64,000 bases of DNA from Photobacterium sp. DA100 (lineage in GTDB: Bacteria > Pseudomonadota > Gammaproteobacteria > Enterobacterales > Vibrionaceae), in the NCBI RefSeq assembly GCF_029223585.1, contig NZ_CP119423.1, forward strand, positions 3,596,001 through 3,660,000, read 5' to 3'. A program made the position numbers and the translations under genes. This document shows positions 28,610-40,323 of this stretch, in pieces. Numbering within the stretch: position 1 is the first letter of the stretch; each line of letters starts with the position of its first letter. The notes below the pieces were generated by a model. That model saw only the letters and a list, made by a program, of their open reading frames with translations. It was not told the DNA's origin and did not search any database.

Positions 28610-29794
28610 TTACTGGTTGTCGGCCACTTCACTCGCTTGGGCAAACTGGCGTCGTGCCTTCGGCTCGACTTTCATCAGCAGCGCCGGGATCCCCATCGCG
28701 GCCATCAACCAGAAGATGTTGGCTCCCCACAAACCGTACAGCCAACCACTCAAGGCAGTCATCAATGCCATGAAAGCCCCCATCGGCAGGGCGTTATACA
28801 ACGCCTGCAAGGCGACCATCTGGTTGCTCTGTGCTTTCTGGATATAACGGATAGTTGCCAGATGGCAAGCGGCGAACGTCACACCGTGCAGAGCCTGAGC
28901 TGCGATCAGCAAAGGCAATTCGGTCATACTGGCGGTGATCCCCCAGCGGATCAGCACGCCGACAGCGGCCAGGCGGAACATCCCCACCACTGACCAACCG
29001 GCAAAAAGGCGCTTGCTCATGGCAAACACCGCCACTTCCGCCACCACCGAGAAGCTCCACAGATAACCGATCACATCTTCGCTGAAACCCACTTCTTTCC
29101 AGTAGATCGCACTGAAGCTGTAATAAGCGGCATGACTGCCCTGCAACAAGGCGATGATGGTCAGAAAGCGAAGGACCGCAGGGTCACGCAGTAACTGCAT
29201 CAGGGCAGGACGCGGCTGATCGTGGCTGCCCGGATCGGATACCGGCAGGATGGTTGGCTGGCGCATGCCCAGCAGTAGAGACCCGACCAAACCTGCGGCC
29301 GCCACCCAAGGGATCACATCCGGGCTGTACTGCGCCGCCAGCAAACCCACCACGGTAGAGCCTGCAATAAAAGCAATCGAGCCCCACAGGCGGGTTCGAC
29401 CATAGTCGAGGTGGCCTTCTTTGGCGTAGTGGTTGGCCAAGGCGTCCGAGAGCGGCACGATCGGCCCCACCATCATGTTATAAATCACCGTTATGATGGT
29501 AAGTGCCCACAAACTTCCGCCACAATAGATATAGGCAATACAGCTGATCAACGCCGCCAAACCAAAGCCGCGCAGGGCAGGAATAAGATGCTCGACTTTA
29601 TGGATACGCGGGGTAAGCACCAGATTGGCCAGGCAGCGGACACCAAAGCCCAGCCCCAGCAACAAACCGATATTGGAGGCACTCACCCCCAGATGCGCTA
29701 GCCACAGCGCCCAGAACGGCAGATACACACCATAATTAAAGAAAAACCCCAGCAGGTACTGCGAGGTCCAACCGTAAGGGCTACTACGAAACAT
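28610..29794 (-). CDS. MFS permease, HcaT/3-phenylpropionate transporter-like
   Basis: This is a 394-residue major facilitator with twelve predicted helices. The start MFRSSPYGWTSQYLLGFFFNYG and the segments ARYLPPxx-like loop equivalents (GRTRLWGSIAFI near residue 130) resemble the nucleoside:H+ symporter/HcaT branch. I chose the ATG at 29794, with AGGACAAGGC before it; an open frame extending to 30013 would overlap the divergent gene and add polar sequence. The substrate is unknown. It is on the same strand as crbS and may be co-transcribed with it. Confidence 0.8.
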   Translation of the reverse strand: MFRSSPYGWTSQYLLGFFFNYGVYLPFWALWLAHLGVSASNIGLLLGLGFGVRCLANLVLTPRIHKVEHLIPALRGFGLAALISCIAYIYCGGSLWALTIITVIYNMMVGPIVPLSDALANHYAKEGHLDYGRTRLWGSIAFIAGSTVVGLLAAQYSPDVIPWVAAAGLVGSLLLGMRQPTILPVSDPGSHDQPRPALMQLLRDPAVLRFLTIIALLQGSHAAYYSFSAIYWKEVGFSEDVIGYLWSFSVVAEVAVFAMSKRLFAGWSVVGMFRLAAVGVLIRWGITASMTELPLLIAAQALHGVTFAACHLATIRYIQKAQSNQMVALQALYNALPMGAFMALMTALSGWLYGLWGANIFWLMAAMGIPALLMKVEPKARRQFAQASEVADNQ

Positions 29795-30011
29795 GCCTTG
29801 TCCTATCGTACTGAAAAAAACCTGGCCGCTATTATGCCTCCAATGGAACATAGCCCCAATGAAATTATCCGCTCTTTTTCCTTCCCCATTTCGCCTTCTT
29901 ACCTGACCCTGCTGGGCAACCTTTTCGGCCGATAGTAGACTAAAGTCGTCTGGAGCTTTTGCGCCATCGGGCAGACACTGCATACAGTGCCAATCGATCC
30001 GGAGAGCCGCC

Positions 30012-31814
30012 ATGTCCGACAGCTTTGATACCTCCCTGCCCCCCTTTGACCGCCTGAGTAACGAGCAGCAACAACGCCTGGTCGACTCGCTGGATGTAGC
30101 CTATTACCGCCACGGGGATATCCTGATCGAAGCCGGCAAACCGAGCGAGCAGCTTTACATCATCATCAAGGGCAGCGTCGAGGAAAGTGCCGCTGACGGC
30201 AGTGAAATCTATGCCCACTACACCAGCGATGATCTGTTCGACGTTCGCTCCCAGCTCGAATCAACCTGCCGCCACCGCTATACCGCACTGGAAGATACCC
30301 TGTGCTACCTGGTTCCGAAATCGCTGTTTCTCGATCTCTACCGCAGCAACAGCCAGTTCGCGACCTACTTCGATACCAGCCTTGCCCGCCGCCAGCAGTT
30401 GCTGGAAGAAGCCCAGCGCCAGCAGAACTTGGCCGAGTTCATCCTGACCCGGGTCGATAGCAGCAATATCCAGCCCTGTCTGATCCTGCCACGAAGCTGC
30501 GACTTGTACGCCGCGACCGTGCAGTTGCAGCAGCAGGGCATGGATGCCGCCTTGGTCGAAGCCGGAGACAACCAACCTTACGGCATCATAACCCGCACCA
30601 ATTTGCTCCATGCCGTCATGCTCGACGATCTGCCCGCCGCCACCGCCATTGGTGACGTCGCTACGAGCCCGGTGATCAGCGTCAGTAAAGGCGACTACCT
30701 GTTCAATGCCATGCTGGCGATGACCCGGCACAAGGTCAAGCGAGTGTCGGTCACCGACGGTACCGAGTTGGTCGGGATGCTGGATCTGACCCAGGTACTG
30801 AGCCTGTTCTCCACCCACTCCCATGTCCTGACCCTGAGAATCGCCCGCGCCACCACCGTCGAGGAACTGTCGCTAGCGGCCAGCAGCCAGTCCCGGCTGG
30901 TGGCGACCCTGTTCAACAACGGCATCCATACCCGTTTCGTGATGGAGCTGATCGCTGCGGTCAATGAGCAAATCATCGAAAAAGCCTTTCGCCTGGTGGT
31001 TCCGCAGGCAATGCAGAACCACTGTTGCCTGATCGTGATGGGCTCGGAAGGCCGGGGGGAACAAATTCTCAAAACCGATCAGGACAATGCCCTGATCATC
31101 GAAGACGGTGTCGAATGGCCGGGGCTGAGCGAGACCATGGACACCCTGACCCACACCCTGCACCAACTGGGCTACCCGCTCTGCCCAGGCAAGGTGATGG
31201 TCAACAATCCCAAATGGGTCAAGCACCAGAGTGAGTGGTTACACACCCTGAAGGAGTTTGCCCGCAAAGGCACCGAGAACGAAATGATGGATTTGGCGAT
31301 CCTCGCCGACAGCTATGCCGTCGCCGGTAATCCAGGCCTGCTGGCCCCTATCAAGCAACAGCTGCATCGTCAGATGGCCGAGCAAGAGCTACTGCTGACC
31401 ACCTTCACCCGTCCGGCTTTGCGTTTTAGTGTTCCGTTGTCATTGTTTGGCAAGCTGAAGGCCGGCAAGGATGGGCTGGATATCAAGCGCGGCGGGATCT
31501 TCCCTATTGTGCACGGCGTCAGGGCACTGGCGCTAGAGCATAGTATCGAGGCCAACAATACATTCATCCGGCTGGAGCAATTGGCACAGCACAAGGTGCT
31601 GGAAACCGAGACCGCCTCCAACCTCAGCGAAGCATTGAAGCTGTTTATCAAACTGCGGCTGCGCCAGCAACTGGATATTCCTGCTGGTGGGTTACAGCAG
31701 CATCTCGATGTCGAGCGGCTCAACCGTGCCGACCGTGACTTGCTGCGTCACAGCCTGCATGTGGTGAAAAAGTTTAAGGAATGGCTCGGGTATCACTACC
31801 AGATCCGTGACTAG
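30012..31814 (+). CDS. cNMP-binding/CBS/DUF294 nucleotidyltransferase-like signalling protein
   Basis: This is a 600-residue cytoplasmic protein with a cyclic-nucleotide-binding fold (about 10-125), a CBS pair (about 155-270), and a DUF294 nucleotidyltransferase-like domain (about 300-435) with GSEGRGEQILKTDQDNAL. A helical C-terminal domain (about 450-595) follows. The GS...D.D motif is like that of GlnD/kanamycin nucleotidyltransferases, but no activity is established. Such proteins are regularly found beside a DnaQ-like exonuclease and acs, as here: the next gene starts 18 bases later. A role in the acetate regulon is inferred from that conservation. Confidence 0.85.
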   Translation: MSDSFDTSLPPFDRLSNEQQQRLVDSLDVAYYRHGDILIEAGKPSEQLYIIIKGSVEESAADGSEIYAHYTSDDLFDVRSQLESTCRHRYTALEDTLCYLVPKSLFLDLYRSNSQFATYFDTSLARRQQLLEEAQRQQNLAEFILTRVDSSNIQPCLILPRSCDLYAATVQLQQQGMDAALVEAGDNQPYGIITRTNLLHAVMLDDLPAATAIGDVATSPVISVSKGDYLFNAMLAMTRHKVKRVSVTDGTELVGMLDLTQVLSLFSTHSHVLTLRIARATTVEELSLAASSQSRLVATLFNNGIHTRFVMELIAAVNEQIIEKAFRLVVPQAMQNHCCLIVMGSEGRGEQILKTDQDNALIIEDGVEWPGLSETMDTLTHTLHQLGYPLCPGKVMVNNPKWVKHQSEWLHTLKEFARKGTENEMMDLAILADSYAVAGNPGLLAPIKQQLHRQMAEQELLLTTFTRPALRFSVPLSLFGKLKAGKDGLDIKRGGIFPIVHGVRALALEHSIEANNTFIRLEQLAQHKVLETETASNLSEALKLFIKLRLRQQLDIPAGGLQQHLDVERLNRADRDLLRHSLHVVKKFKEWLGYHYQIRD

Positions 31815-31832
31815 CACCGGCCAAGGAGCAGA

Positions 31833-32468
31833 ATGATGATCAATACCCTTAAACGCTGGTGGTATCGCCACAAATTCAAACATAGCGAGTTCGAGCCGCT
31901 GTTTTCCCGCTATCGCGGCACAGAGCTGGTCTCGCTCGACTGCGAGACCACCAGCCTGGATCCGCACAGTGCCGAGCTAGTGACCATTGCCGCGACCCGG
32001 ATCCTGGATAACCGTATCCTGACCAGCCAGTCTATCCACCTGACCCTGCGGGCTCCGGCCAGCCTCGATGCCGGCTCAGTCGCCATCCACCGCATCCGTC
32101 ACCAGGATCTCAACCAGGGACTGGAAGAAGGACTGGCACTGGACAAACTACTGGCGTTTATCGGCAACCGGCCCCTGGTTGGCTACCATATCCGTTATGA
32201 CAAGACGATCCTCGACCGCTACTTCCGCCGCCACTTCGGCTTCCCGCTGCCCAATAAGACCATCGAGGTCAGCCATCTCTACCACGAGCAGCTCGAACGC
32301 CAGTTGCCTAATGCCTATTTCGATCTCAGCCTCGAGGCGATCAGCCGCCACCTCGACCTGCCGGTACCGCCGCGCCACGACGCCCTCCAGGATGCGATTG
32401 CCGCCGCGATGATCTACGTTCGGCTAAAACACGGCGACCTGCCTCATCCTGTCGCCAGACAAGCGTGA
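31833..32468 (+). CDS. DnaQ-like 3'-5' exonuclease (DNA polymerase III epsilon family)
   Basis: This is a 211-residue DEDDh-type exonuclease. The metal-binding residues are visible: D36 and E38 (SLDCETT), D123 (IRYDKTILDRY), and H182 with D187 (RHDALQDA). It is not the replicative epsilon subunit: it lacks the C-terminal polymerase-binding tail and starts with a basic N-terminus (RWWYRHKFKH). Two ATGs lie in tandem; the second, at 31836, has the better spacing to AAGGAG. It probably forms a two-gene operon with the DUF294 gene. What it degrades is unknown. Confidence 0.85.
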   Translation: MMINTLKRWWYRHKFKHSEFEPLFSRYRGTELVSLDCETTSLDPHSAELVTIAATRILDNRILTSQSIHLTLRAPASLDAGSVAIHRIRHQDLNQGLEEGLALDKLLAFIGNRPLVGYHIRYDKTILDRYFRRHFGFPLPNKTIEVSHLYHEQLERQLPNAYFDLSLEAISRHLDLPVPPRHDALQDAIAAAMIYVRLKHGDLPHPVARQA

Positions 32469-32723
32469 TCGCCAACCAAAGAAAGCCTACCAATCAACAC
32501 CTTACATGGAACACGATGGCGCTTTATCCGCGATAAAGCGCAAATTTTTGACTGCAACGGCACTGCAAAACCGGCCATTTCCCCGCATTTCGCCCGCTCT
32601 CATCCTAAAGTCTAATTGAGACCTGCGGCGATCTGTCGGAAGTTATTAATCACGCAAGCTAAAAACCTGCATACAGAATAATCCGGTCCAGAACGGACAT
32701 TAACGGAACACAAGGAGAAAAGA

Positions 32724-34673
<1,950 letters not shown>

Positions 34674-34692
34674 GTCCTCTGTAAATGAATCA

Positions 34693-34728
34693 AAGCCGCC
34701 CAAGCTTCGCTTGCAGGCGGCTTTTTTG
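34693..34728 (+). terminator. Terminator of acs
   Basis: A long stem of two parts (AAGCCGCC / GGCGGCTT outside, CAAGC / GCTTG inside) is followed by six T, 20 bases after the acs stop. Confidence 0.9.
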
Positions 34729-34883
34729 ATCCAGTGCCAAAAGTTACACTTCTATCGCAACTAGCTATTGTCACTTGCCCGTGGGTCACGCATAGTGCTA
34801 ACTGCTAGATTTTCCATTCCCCCCCTCGAACGCCAAATAGCGTACACATGTACAAATTAAAATGTGGTGATTAGACCAGTATT

Positions 34884-34914
34884 TTGCTGCGATTTGCGGT
34901 GAATTCTCTATAAT
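34884..34914 (+). promoter_or_regulatory. Possible promoter of aroQ-accB-accC
   Basis: A perfect -10 hexamer TATAAT (34909-34914) lies 19 bases after TTGCTG, in a gene-free stretch of 350 bases between acs and aroQ. The spacer is long and the -35 weak, so the start site is uncertain. Nothing else in the stretch apart from the acs terminator stood out. Confidence 0.35.
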
Positions 34915-35024
34915 TGCTCATCAAGCATGTTTTGGCAGATAACATCGGAACACAGGGAAGCAATTTTGCAGCTTTTTGCACGTTGCTAGAGTAAAACCTC
35001 AAATACAAGTGATATAACGTCAAG

Positions 35025-35480
35025 ATGTCGACCGTTCAACGAATTTTACTGATCAATGGCCCGAACCTGAACCTGCTGGGTTTACGCGAACCGGGACATT
35101 ACGGCCAGCAATCACTGGCACAGATCGTAACGCACTTAACTGCCAAAGCTACCGAGTTAGGCGTGACGCTAGACCATATCCAATCGAACGCGGAACACGA
35201 GATTATCGATGCGATCCACCAAGCCCACGGCACGGTCGATTTTATCCTGATCAATCCGGCTGCCTTTACCCACACCAGTGTCGCGATCCGTGATGCGCTG
35301 TTGGGCGTCAGCATCCCGTTCATTGAAATACACCTGTCTAATGTTCATGCCCGGGAACCATTCCGCCACCACTCCTACCTGTCAGACAAGGCTATCGGGG
35401 TGATCTGCGGCCTGGGCCCAGATGGTTATGAATTCGCCCTGCAAGCTGCGGTCCGCCGCCTGCAAGCAGACGCCAACTGA
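35025..35480 (+). CDS. aroQ: 3-dehydroquinate dehydratase, type II
   Basis: AroQ catalyses the third step of the shikimate pathway. The 151-residue product has the type II signature [21 protein letters not shown] at residues 7-27, including the catalytic tyrosine Y26, and the [16 protein letters not shown] and [17 protein letters not shown] segments. It belongs to the small dodecameric class and is unrelated to AroD. It is the first gene of an aroQ-accB-accC operon, with accB starting 19 bases later. Confidence 0.97.
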   Translation: MSTVQRILLINGPNLNLLGLREPGHYGQQSLAQIVTHLTAKATELGVTLDHIQSNAEHEIIDAIHQAHGTVDFILINPAAFTHTSVAIRDALLGVSIPFIEIHLSNVHAREPFRHHSYLSDKAIGVICGLGPDGYEFALQAAVRRLQADAN

Positions 35481-35499
35481 ACATAAAAGAGAAAGATAA

Positions 35500-35955
35500 A
35501 TGGATATTCGTAAAATCAAAAAACTGATTGAGCTAGTAGAAGAATCTGGTATTGCCGAACTGGAAATCTCTGAAGGTGAAGAGTCGGTACGCATCAGCCG
35601 TGCTACTGCCCCAGTAGCGGCGCCTGCTCAGGTGATTGCCGCTCCTGCACCAGTTGCAGCACCAGCCGCTCCGGCAGCCGCACCAGCTGCAGAAGCTCCA
35701 GCCGCCGCTGCCGCGCCAGCTGGCCATCAGGTTCTATCGCCAATGGTAGGTAGCTTCTACCGCGCGCCTAGCCCAGATGCGAAACCATTTGTTGAAGTCG
35801 GCCAGACTGTCAATGTCGGTGATACCCTATGTATCGTCGAAGCAATGAAGATGATGAACCAGATCGAAGCTGACAAAGCCGGTACTGTAGTAGCTATCTT
35901 GGCAGAAGACGGCGACGCCGTTGAGTTCGACCAGCCGCTAGTTATCATCGAGTAA
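35500..35955 (+). CDS. accB: Biotin carboxyl carrier protein of acetyl-CoA carboxylase
   Basis: AccB carries the biotin that shuttles CO2 from AccC to the carboxyltransferase in fatty acid synthesis. The 151-residue protein has an N-terminal helix region (1-34), an Ala/Pro-rich flexible linker (about 37-75), and the C-terminal biotinyl domain with biotinylation site K117 in EAMKMM. AGAGAAAGA precedes the ATG. It is co-transcribed with accC, which starts 12 bases downstream. Confidence 0.98.
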   Translation: MDIRKIKKLIELVEESGIAELEISEGEESVRISRATAPVAAPAQVIAAPAPVAAPAAPAAAPAAEAPAAAAAPAGHQVLSPMVGSFYRAPSPDAKPFVEVGQTVNVGDTLCIVEAMKMMNQIEADKAGTVVAILAEDGDAVEFDQPLVIIE

Positions 35956-35967
35956 CCGGGGCCTTTT

Positions 35968-37311
35968 ATGCTAGATAAAATTGTAATTGCCAACCGAGGC
36001 GAGATTGCGCTGCGTATCCTGCGCGCATGTAAAGAGCTCGGTATCAAGACGGTTGCGGTGCATTCTACTGCCGACCGCGATCTCAAGCATGTGCTATTGG
36101 CTGACGAAGCGATCTGTATTGGTCCGGCAAAAAGTACCGAGAGCTACCTGAACATCCCACGCATCATCAGTGCGGCTGAAATCACTGGCGCGGTGGCAAT
36201 CCACCCAGGCTATGGCTTCCTGTCTGAAAACGCAGACTTTGCCGAGCAGGTAGAGCGCTCTGGCTTTATTTTCGTTGGCCCGAAAGCCGAGACCATCCGC
36301 CTAATGGGTGACAAGGTTTCTGCGATCACCTCGATGAAAAAAGCCGGCGTTCCTTGTGTACCAGGCTCTGACGGTCCACTGGATAACGATGAAGCCAAGA
36401 ACAAAGCCTTTGCCAAGCGCATCGGCTACCCGGTGATCATCAAGGCATCAGGCGGCGGCGGTGGCCGTGGTATGCGTGTGGTACGCAGCGAAGCTGAGCT
36501 GATCGAAGCTATCCAGATGACCCGTGCCGAAGCCAAAGCAGCTTTCAACAACGATATGGTTTACATGGAGAAATTCCTGGAAAACCCACGCCATATCGAA
36601 GTTCAGGTACTGGCTGACGGCCAGGGCGGTGCCATCCACCTGGGTGAGCGTGACTGTTCAATGCAGCGTCGCCACCAGAAAGTGGTAGAAGAAGCCCCGG
36701 CTCCGGGCATCACCGAGGAAATGCGTAAGTACATCGGTGAGCGCTGTACCCGCGCCTGTATCGAAATCGGCTACCGCGGTGCCGGTACCTTCGAGTTCCT
36801 GTACGAGAACGGTGAATTCTACTTCATCGAAATGAACACCCGTATCCAGGTTGAGCACCCAGTGACCGAGATGGTCACCGGCGTTGACCTGATCAAAGAG
36901 CAGCTGCGCATCGCCGCGGGTCAGCCACTGTCATACACCCAGGATGACATCAAGATCAAAGGCCACGCGGTTGAGTGCCGTATCAACGCCGAAGATCCTG
37001 AGCGCTTCCTGCCTTGCCCAGGCAAAATCGAACGTTTCCACGCGCCTGGCGGCATGGGCGTACGCTGGGAGTCGCACATCTACACCGGCTACAGTGTACC
37101 GCCATTCTACGATTCAATGATCGGTAAACTGATCACCTTCGGTGAGAACCGTGACGTGGCGATTGCCCGCATGAAGAATGCGCTTGGCGAGATGATCATC
37201 GACGGTATCAAGACCAATGTTCCTCTTCAGCAGGAAATCATGGCAGACGAGAACTTCCAGCACGGTGGAGCCAATATCCACTATCTCGAGAAGAAACTCG
37301 GCCTGCAGTAA
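35968..37311 (+). CDS. accC: Biotin carboxylase subunit of acetyl-CoA carboxylase
   Basis: AccC carboxylates the biotin of AccB using ATP and bicarbonate. The 447-residue protein has the family length and the biotin carboxylase N domain ([20 protein letters not shown]). The ATP-grasp domain contains the glycine-rich loop [11 protein letters not shown] near residue 163 and the catalytic region [18 protein letters not shown] near 288-305. A C-terminal domain follows. It is the last gene of the operon, with a terminator 17 bases after the stop. Confidence 0.98.
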   Translation: MLDKIVIANRGEIALRILRACKELGIKTVAVHSTADRDLKHVLLADEAICIGPAKSTESYLNIPRIISAAEITGAVAIHPGYGFLSENADFAEQVERSGFIFVGPKAETIRLMGDKVSAITSMKKAGVPCVPGSDGPLDNDEAKNKAFAKRIGYPVIIKASGGGGGRGMRVVRSEAELIEAIQMTRAEAKAAFNNDMVYMEKFLENPRHIEVQVLADGQGGAIHLGERDCSMQRRHQKVVEEAPAPGITEEMRKYIGERCTRACIEIGYRGAGTFEFLYENGEFYFIEMNTRIQVEHPVTEMVTGVDLIKEQLRIAAGQPLSYTQDDIKIKGHAVECRINAEDPERFLPCPGKIERFHAPGGMGVRWESHIYTGYSVPPFYDSMIGKLITFGENRDVAIARMKNALGEMIIDGIKTNVPLQQEIMADENFQHGGANIHYLEKKLGLQ

Positions 37312-37327
37312 GGTTGACATCCTCAGT

Positions 37328-37353
37328 AAAAAGCTGCTTCGGCAGCTTTTTTT
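37328..37353 (+). terminator. Terminator of aroQ-accBC
   Basis: A 9-bp stem (AAAAGCTGC / GCAGCTTTT) closed by a TTCG tetraloop is followed by T-rich sequence. Confidence 0.9.
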
Positions 37354-37496
37354 ATCTCTTTGTATCGCATTTTCGCTCGCTTCCTAGCGCTCCCTGCTAA
37401 CTTTTGCCACAATAGCCTCCTTAAATTTGTATGAAGAATGAGCAAAGGCGCACCTTCACGCTGCCCCTTCGCTGCCCATCAACCGGAAAAAACACC

Positions 37497-37778
37497 ATGA
37501 AAACGCTGTCTGCGCGCTATCGCCAGGCCCACAAAGAAGCCAAATGGGCTGTCGGCCTCGCTCTGGCCTACTTCGCCTGGTGGTATTTCTCGGCCTATGC
37601 TTTTGCCCCTAACGGCATAGACGAAAGCCTGCCTACCCTATACTGGGGATTCCCGCTGTGGTTCCTGCTGGCCTGTATTATCGGCCCTGTCCTGTTCACC
37701 GTGCTCTGCGGCCTGATGGTGAAGTATATCTACCGCGACATGTCGCTCGAAATCGAGCAGGAGGCAGATGATGAATAG
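37497..37778 (+). CDS. yhdT: YhdT family membrane protein
   Basis: This 93-residue protein has two membrane helices (about residues 19-38 and 55-80) and the family ending MVKYIYRDMSLEIE. I chose ATG 37497 because MKTLSARYRQAHKEAKWAVG aligns with the start of E. coli YhdT; a longer frame from 37431 adds polar residues and lacks a binding site. Its end overlaps the start of panF by 8-11 bases, as in E. coli, and it may assist or couple to PanF. Its function is unknown. Confidence 0.85.
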   Translation: MKTLSARYRQAHKEAKWAVGLALAYFAWWYFSAYAFAPNGIDESLPTLYWGFPLWFLLACIIGPVLFTVLCGLMVKYIYRDMSLEIEQEADDE

Positions 37779-39228
37779 CCAACTGCTGATCCCACTGGTT
37801 CTTTACCTGATGGCCGTGTTCGGCCTTGCCATTTACACCCGCCGCCACCGCGACAGTGGCAGCGGCTTTCTCAATGAATATCTGGTCGGCAACCGCAGCA
37901 TGGGGGGCTTTGTCCTGGCCATGACGCTGGCCGCCACCTATGCCAGTGCCAGCTCGTTCATCGGTGGGCCGGGCGCCGCCTACAAAATGGGCCTCGGCTG
38001 GGTACTGCTGGCCATGATCCAGCTGCCGGCCGCCTGGCTGACCCTCGGGGTGCTAGGCAAAAAATTTGCCATCGAGGCTCGCCGGCACAACGCCCTGACG
38101 CTGAACGATATTCTCTATGCCCGCTATAAAAACCGCGCGGTGGTGATCTTCGCTTCGCTGGCGCTGCTGCTGGCCTTTTTCGGCACTATGGTGGTGCAGT
38201 TTGTCGGCGGCGCACGCCTGCTGCAAACCGTCACCGGCCTGTCCTACCACCACGGGTTGATCCTGTTTGCCGCCACAGTCGGCCTCTACACCACTATCGG
38301 CGGCTTCCGCGCCGTGGTCATGACCGACACCGTACAGGGGATCATGATGATCATCGGCACCATTGCCCTACTGGTTGGCATTGTCCACGCTGGCGGCAGC
38401 ATTGGTGAGATGATGGGGGAACTACACCGTATCGACCCGGCACTGATCACCCCATTCGGCCCTGACAACTTCCTCAGCCAACCTTTCATGCTCAGTTTCT
38501 GGGTGCTGGTATGTTTCGGGGTCATCGGCCTACCCCATGCTGCGGTGCGCTGCATGTCCTATAAATCGACAGCCTCTTTGCACAAGGGCATGGTGATCAG
38601 CACCGCCATGGTCGCATTCCTGATGCTCGGCATGCACCTAGCCGGTGCGCTGGGCCGAGCCATCGTGCCGGATATTGCCAGCCCAGATCAGATCATGCCG
38701 ACATTGATGATAACGGTGCTGCCGCCTGTGGTTGCAGGCGTATTCCTTGCCGGGCCAATGGCCGCCATCATGTCGACCATCGACTCCCAGCTGATCCAGG
38801 CCTCGGCCACCCTGCTCAAGGATCTGTACCTGAACTACATCAACCCAAATGCGGCCCTGGGGCCGGAGGCGGAAAGCCGACTGCCAAAGCTGTCGCTGTG
38901 GGTCACCGGGATCTTCTCGCTGTTGGTCTTTGTCGCGGCCACCAACCCGCCGGATATGATCATCTGGCTCAACCTGCTGGCTTTTGGCGGCATGCAAGCC
39001 GTGTTCCTGTGGCCGCTAGTCCTAGGCCTGTACTGGAAAAGGGCATCGGCGACCGGCGCTTTCGCTTCCATGGTCAGCGGGCTGGCCTGCTATATCGCTC
39101 TATCCATGCTCAAGCCCGATTTGGGCGGTATCCATGCCATCGTACCCACCTTGGCGATTAGCCTTGTCACCTTCGTTTTAGGGAGCCTAGCAAGGCCAGT
39201 TCCGCAGCAGACCCTACAACAGGTTTAA
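37771..39228 (+). CDS. panF: Sodium/pantothenate symporter
   Basis: PanF imports pantothenate, the precursor of coenzyme A, with sodium. The 485-residue SSS-family protein has about thirteen helices and typical segments (YLVGNRSMGGFVLAMTLAATYASASSFIGGPGAAYKMGLGW). AGGAGG (37759-37764) is better spaced for ATG 37771 than for the ATG at 37768. The assignment rests on similarity and on the conserved accC-yhdT-panF-prmA order. It ends at a strong terminator. Confidence 0.92.
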   Translation: MNSQLLIPLVLYLMAVFGLAIYTRRHRDSGSGFLNEYLVGNRSMGGFVLAMTLAATYASASSFIGGPGAAYKMGLGWVLLAMIQLPAAWLTLGVLGKKFAIEARRHNALTLNDILYARYKNRAVVIFASLALLLAFFGTMVVQFVGGARLLQTVTGLSYHHGLILFAATVGLYTTIGGFRAVVMTDTVQGIMMIIGTIALLVGIVHAGGSIGEMMGELHRIDPALITPFGPDNFLSQPFMLSFWVLVCFGVIGLPHAAVRCMSYKSTASLHKGMVISTAMVAFLMLGMHLAGALGRAIVPDIASPDQIMPTLMITVLPPVVAGVFLAGPMAAIMSTIDSQLIQASATLLKDLYLNYINPNAALGPEAESRLPKLSLWVTGIFSLLVFVAATNPPDMIIWLNLLAFGGMQAVFLWPLVLGLYWKRASATGAFASMVSGLACYIALSMLKPDLGGIHAIVPTLAISLVTFVLGSLARPVPQQTLQQV

Positions 39229-39238
39229 AACAACCTTC

Positions 39239-39270
39239 AGATAGCACCTTCGGGTGCTATCTTTTTTTTA
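39239..39270 (+). terminator. Terminator of yhdT-panF
   Basis: A perfect 10-bp stem (AGATAGCACC / GGTGCTATCT) with a TTCG tetraloop precedes eight T. Confidence 0.95.
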
Positions 39271-39334
39271 ACTGGCTAAAAATCATGCTAGACTCCGCAT
39301 CCTTGAATTTAGCTAACCAAAAAGCGAAATAACC

Positions 39335-40219
39335 ATGCCTTGGATTCAAATCAAACTGAACGCGACGGCTGAGAATGCTGAAGCTATCGGCGACATGCTG
39401 ATGGAAGAGACGGGCGCAGTCTCGGTAACCTTCCTTGATGCCCAGGACACGCCGGTATTCGAACCTCTGCCGGGTGAAACCCGCTTGTGGGGCGATACCG
39501 ATGTGGTCGGCCTGTACGATGCAGAAACGGATATGAACTTTGTCCTGGAGATGCTCAAGAACAGCCCGCTGATTGCCGACGATTTTGCCCATAAGATCGA
39601 GCAGTTGGAAGACAAGGACTGGGAACGCGAATGGATGGACAACTTCCACCCAATGCGCTTTGGCCGCCGCCTGTGGATTTGCCCTAGCTGGCGTGAGGTC
39701 CCTGAACCTGACGCAGTAAACGTGATGCTGGATCCGGGCCTGGCGTTCGGGACCGGTACCCACCCGACCACCTCGCTTTGCCTTGAGTGGCTGGACGGCC
39801 AGGATCTGGCCGGCAAAACCATTATCGACTTCGGCTGTGGCTCGGGCATCCTGGCGATTGCCGCTCTGAAGCTGGGTGCCAAGAAGGTGATCGGTATCGA
39901 TATCGACCCTCAGGCGATCCAAGCCTCCCGTGACAACGCCGAGCGCAATGGCGTTGCCGACAACCTCGAGCTGTACCTGCCACAGGATCAGCCAGAAGGG
40001 ATCCAGGCAGACGTCGTGGTGGCCAACATTCTAGCGGGCCCACTGCGCGAGCTATCGCCGGTGATCAAGAGCCTGGTCAAGGACGGTGGCCTACTGGCTA
40101 TCTCGGGGGTACTGGAGAGCCAGGCAGAGGATGTCGCAACCTACTACAGCGACGAACTTAAGCTTGACCCAATTGCGGCCCGTGAAGAGTGGTGCCGCAT
40201 TTCAGGCCACAAAGCATAA
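39335..40219 (+). CDS. prmA: Ribosomal protein L11 methyltransferase
   Basis: PrmA trimethylates several amino groups of ribosomal protein L11. The 294-residue product has the N-terminal L11-recognition domain ([16 protein letters not shown], about 1-55), a linker, and a class I SAM-dependent fold with motif [16 protein letters not shown] at about residues 163-177 and [10 protein letters not shown] near 228. The family's [12 protein letters not shown] segment is present. It is transcribed alone ahead of dusB-fis. Confidence 0.96.
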   Translation: MPWIQIKLNATAENAEAIGDMLMEETGAVSVTFLDAQDTPVFEPLPGETRLWGDTDVVGLYDAETDMNFVLEMLKNSPLIADDFAHKIEQLEDKDWEREWMDNFHPMRFGRRLWICPSWREVPEPDAVNVMLDPGLAFGTGTHPTTSLCLEWLDGQDLAGKTIIDFGCGSGILAIAALKLGAKKVIGIDIDPQAIQASRDNAERNGVADNLELYLPQDQPEGIQADVVVANILAGPLRELSPVIKSLVKDGGLLAISGVLESQAEDVATYYSDELKLDPIAAREEWCRISGHKA

Positions 40220-40323
40220 TCGACTTTTTCCTCTTCGATAAACAGTCAATTGATTGAAAAAAGTACAGTTTTGAAATTCAAAACCTAAATGCTCAATTAT
40301 TGGCCTTTTCAGAAGGGGAAAAA

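Noticed and set aside
30261..30824. Open frame of 187 codons opposite the DUF294 gene
   Set aside because: It is a Gln/Gly-rich shadow of a GC-rich gene and has no domain; the plus strand clearly encodes the cNMP/CBS protein.
34960..34990. Possible extra copy of the rimK-mgtC repeat near aroQ
   Set aside because: Only about 12 bases (GCAGCTTTTTGC) resemble the core, without the left part or the second T-tract, so chance is sufficient.
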